Position numbers and translations under genes: made by a program. A model generated the notes under the pieces. It saw only the letters and a program-made list of their open reading frames with translations, had not been told where the DNA came from and searched no databases. DNA of 64,000 nt from the NCBI GenBank assembly GCA_023634235.1, contig JAMKCF010000001.1, positions 32,121,772 to 32,185,771 of the forward strand, read 5' to 3'. Every line of letters begins with the position of its first letter. Within the stretch, counting starts at the first letter, position 1. This stretch comes from Pisaster brevispinus. Lineage: Eukaryota > Echinodermata > Asteroidea > Forcipulatida > Asteriidae. Shown here piece by piece: positions 63,301 to 64,000 of the stretch.

Positions 63301-63957
63301 ACGCTCTCGACTACCCGCGAGGTGGAGTTCACATAGAGGGCGCCCTTACAAAAGCACACTTGACCTTAGGAGGGATTAAGACAAGGAGTCTAACGGTCAC
63401 TGTTAAGACACAAGAAGAGACAAAGCCACTATCTTTTTTAGTTGACGTCGAGGGCGGCCTTTTTTAAGCCTGAGTTTATGCTCCTTAGGTTACAGTTCTA
63501 AAACATTCATTAGCCGTCTCAGTGGCCTTCAAAAACGGAATTGACTTTGAATCAATGACTAGACACAAAGAAAACAATGCTAGTTAACTAAGCTGTTAAA
63601 CTCGTACATTACTACTCTCATCAGCGATTGCAGATTAAGGTGGTGTAACTTGGTTTGGCCAGTACGACTAGATTGGTTAAGCCATAGTTATTTATCACCC
63701 CAAGAGAAAGTGTTAACGGGCGAAGTTATGATTTGACCGTTTTCGAAACTGAATTGGCTACGTTCAGACCACCATTGCAAATGCCCCTCCGACGTTGCAT
63801 CAGATATGGCAACACGGCCGTAGGAACACATGAAGTTTGAGCGTAGCCGCAATTGACCTTTTTGGTGGCACCTTGTCTCTTGTTTTAAACCATGTTGATT
63901 TAGCTGCCCATGCACGTGAGCATAAACCACTTCACAGCCACACCGCAGGAATAGCAT
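63301..63957. other. Downstream of the dispanin gene
   Basis: The 3' UTR runs into this stretch, but no AATAAA is seen before the window ends, so the poly(A) site may use a variant hexamer or be beyond the window. No other gene is seen. Confidence 0.5.
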
Positions 63958-64000
63958 TAGACTGGTCCACATCCGTAACGATAAAGACAGGCACTGGTCC
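63958..64000 (+). repeat. Start of a third AGACTGGTCC repeat copy, cut by the window edge
   Basis: TTAGACTGGTCC and GATAAAGACAGGCACTGGTC match the starts at 31491 and 36043. Confidence 0.7.

Overview
The window is nuclear DNA from an animal: long introns with GT-AG boundaries, conserved metazoan genes split into small exons, and intergenic and intronic space filled with short repeats. Tetrapod repeats are absent. tRNA-derived SINEs, many palindromic MITE-like elements and a retrotransposon tail point to a marine invertebrate deuterostome, most likely an echinoderm such as a sea star. That assignment is inference; no rRNA or mitochondrial marker is present.

Five genes can be built exon by exon with matching splice phases. 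(1) 4375-12604 (+): a three-exon gene for a 2169-residue low-complexity, probably nuclear protein that I do not recognise; its last exon is 6.3 kb long. (2) 15588-29055 (-): a complete nine-exon mitochondrial 3-ketoacyl-CoA thiolase (ACAA2, 396 aa). (3) 32097-42656 (-): a Golgi carbohydrate sulfotransferase of the HNK-1/chondroitin-4 type (401 aa, three coding exons plus a probable 5' non-coding exon ending at 44323). (4) 48156-52806 (-): peroxisomal membrane protein 4 (PXMP4, four exons), with an in-frame TGA where the family has Trp. (5) 57276-63300 (+): a CD225/dispanin two-pass membrane protein (190 aa, four exons). The left edge holds the tail of a gene with a VWC domain.

Layout: 0-0.6 kb VWC gene tail; 0.6-4.3 kb MITE-rich spacer; 4.4-12.8 kb large gene; 12.8-15.6 kb convergent spacer; 15.6-29.1 kb ACAA2; 29.1-32.1 kb spacer with a hairpin element and GGTCA inverted repeats upstream of ACAA2; 32-44 kb sulfotransferase; 44-48 kb repeats; 48-53 kb PXMP4; 53-57 kb divergent spacer with two terminal-inverted-repeat elements; 57-63 kb dispanin. 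ACAA2 (fatty-acid beta-oxidation) and PXMP4 (peroxisome) are both lipid-organelle genes, but nothing suggests the five genes act as one unit.

The main theme of the hunt is how closely small inverted-repeat elements are tied to gene structure. Two copies of one element family are translated inside the large coding exon. Others lie about 10 nt from the splice donors of sulfotransferase exon 1 and ACAA2 exon 3, form the start of the PXMP4 3' UTR, sit in the ACAA2 upstream region, and supply the poly(A) signal of the large gene. The in-frame TGA of PXMP4 and a truncated second copy of ACAA2 exon 4 are the other items most worth checking.
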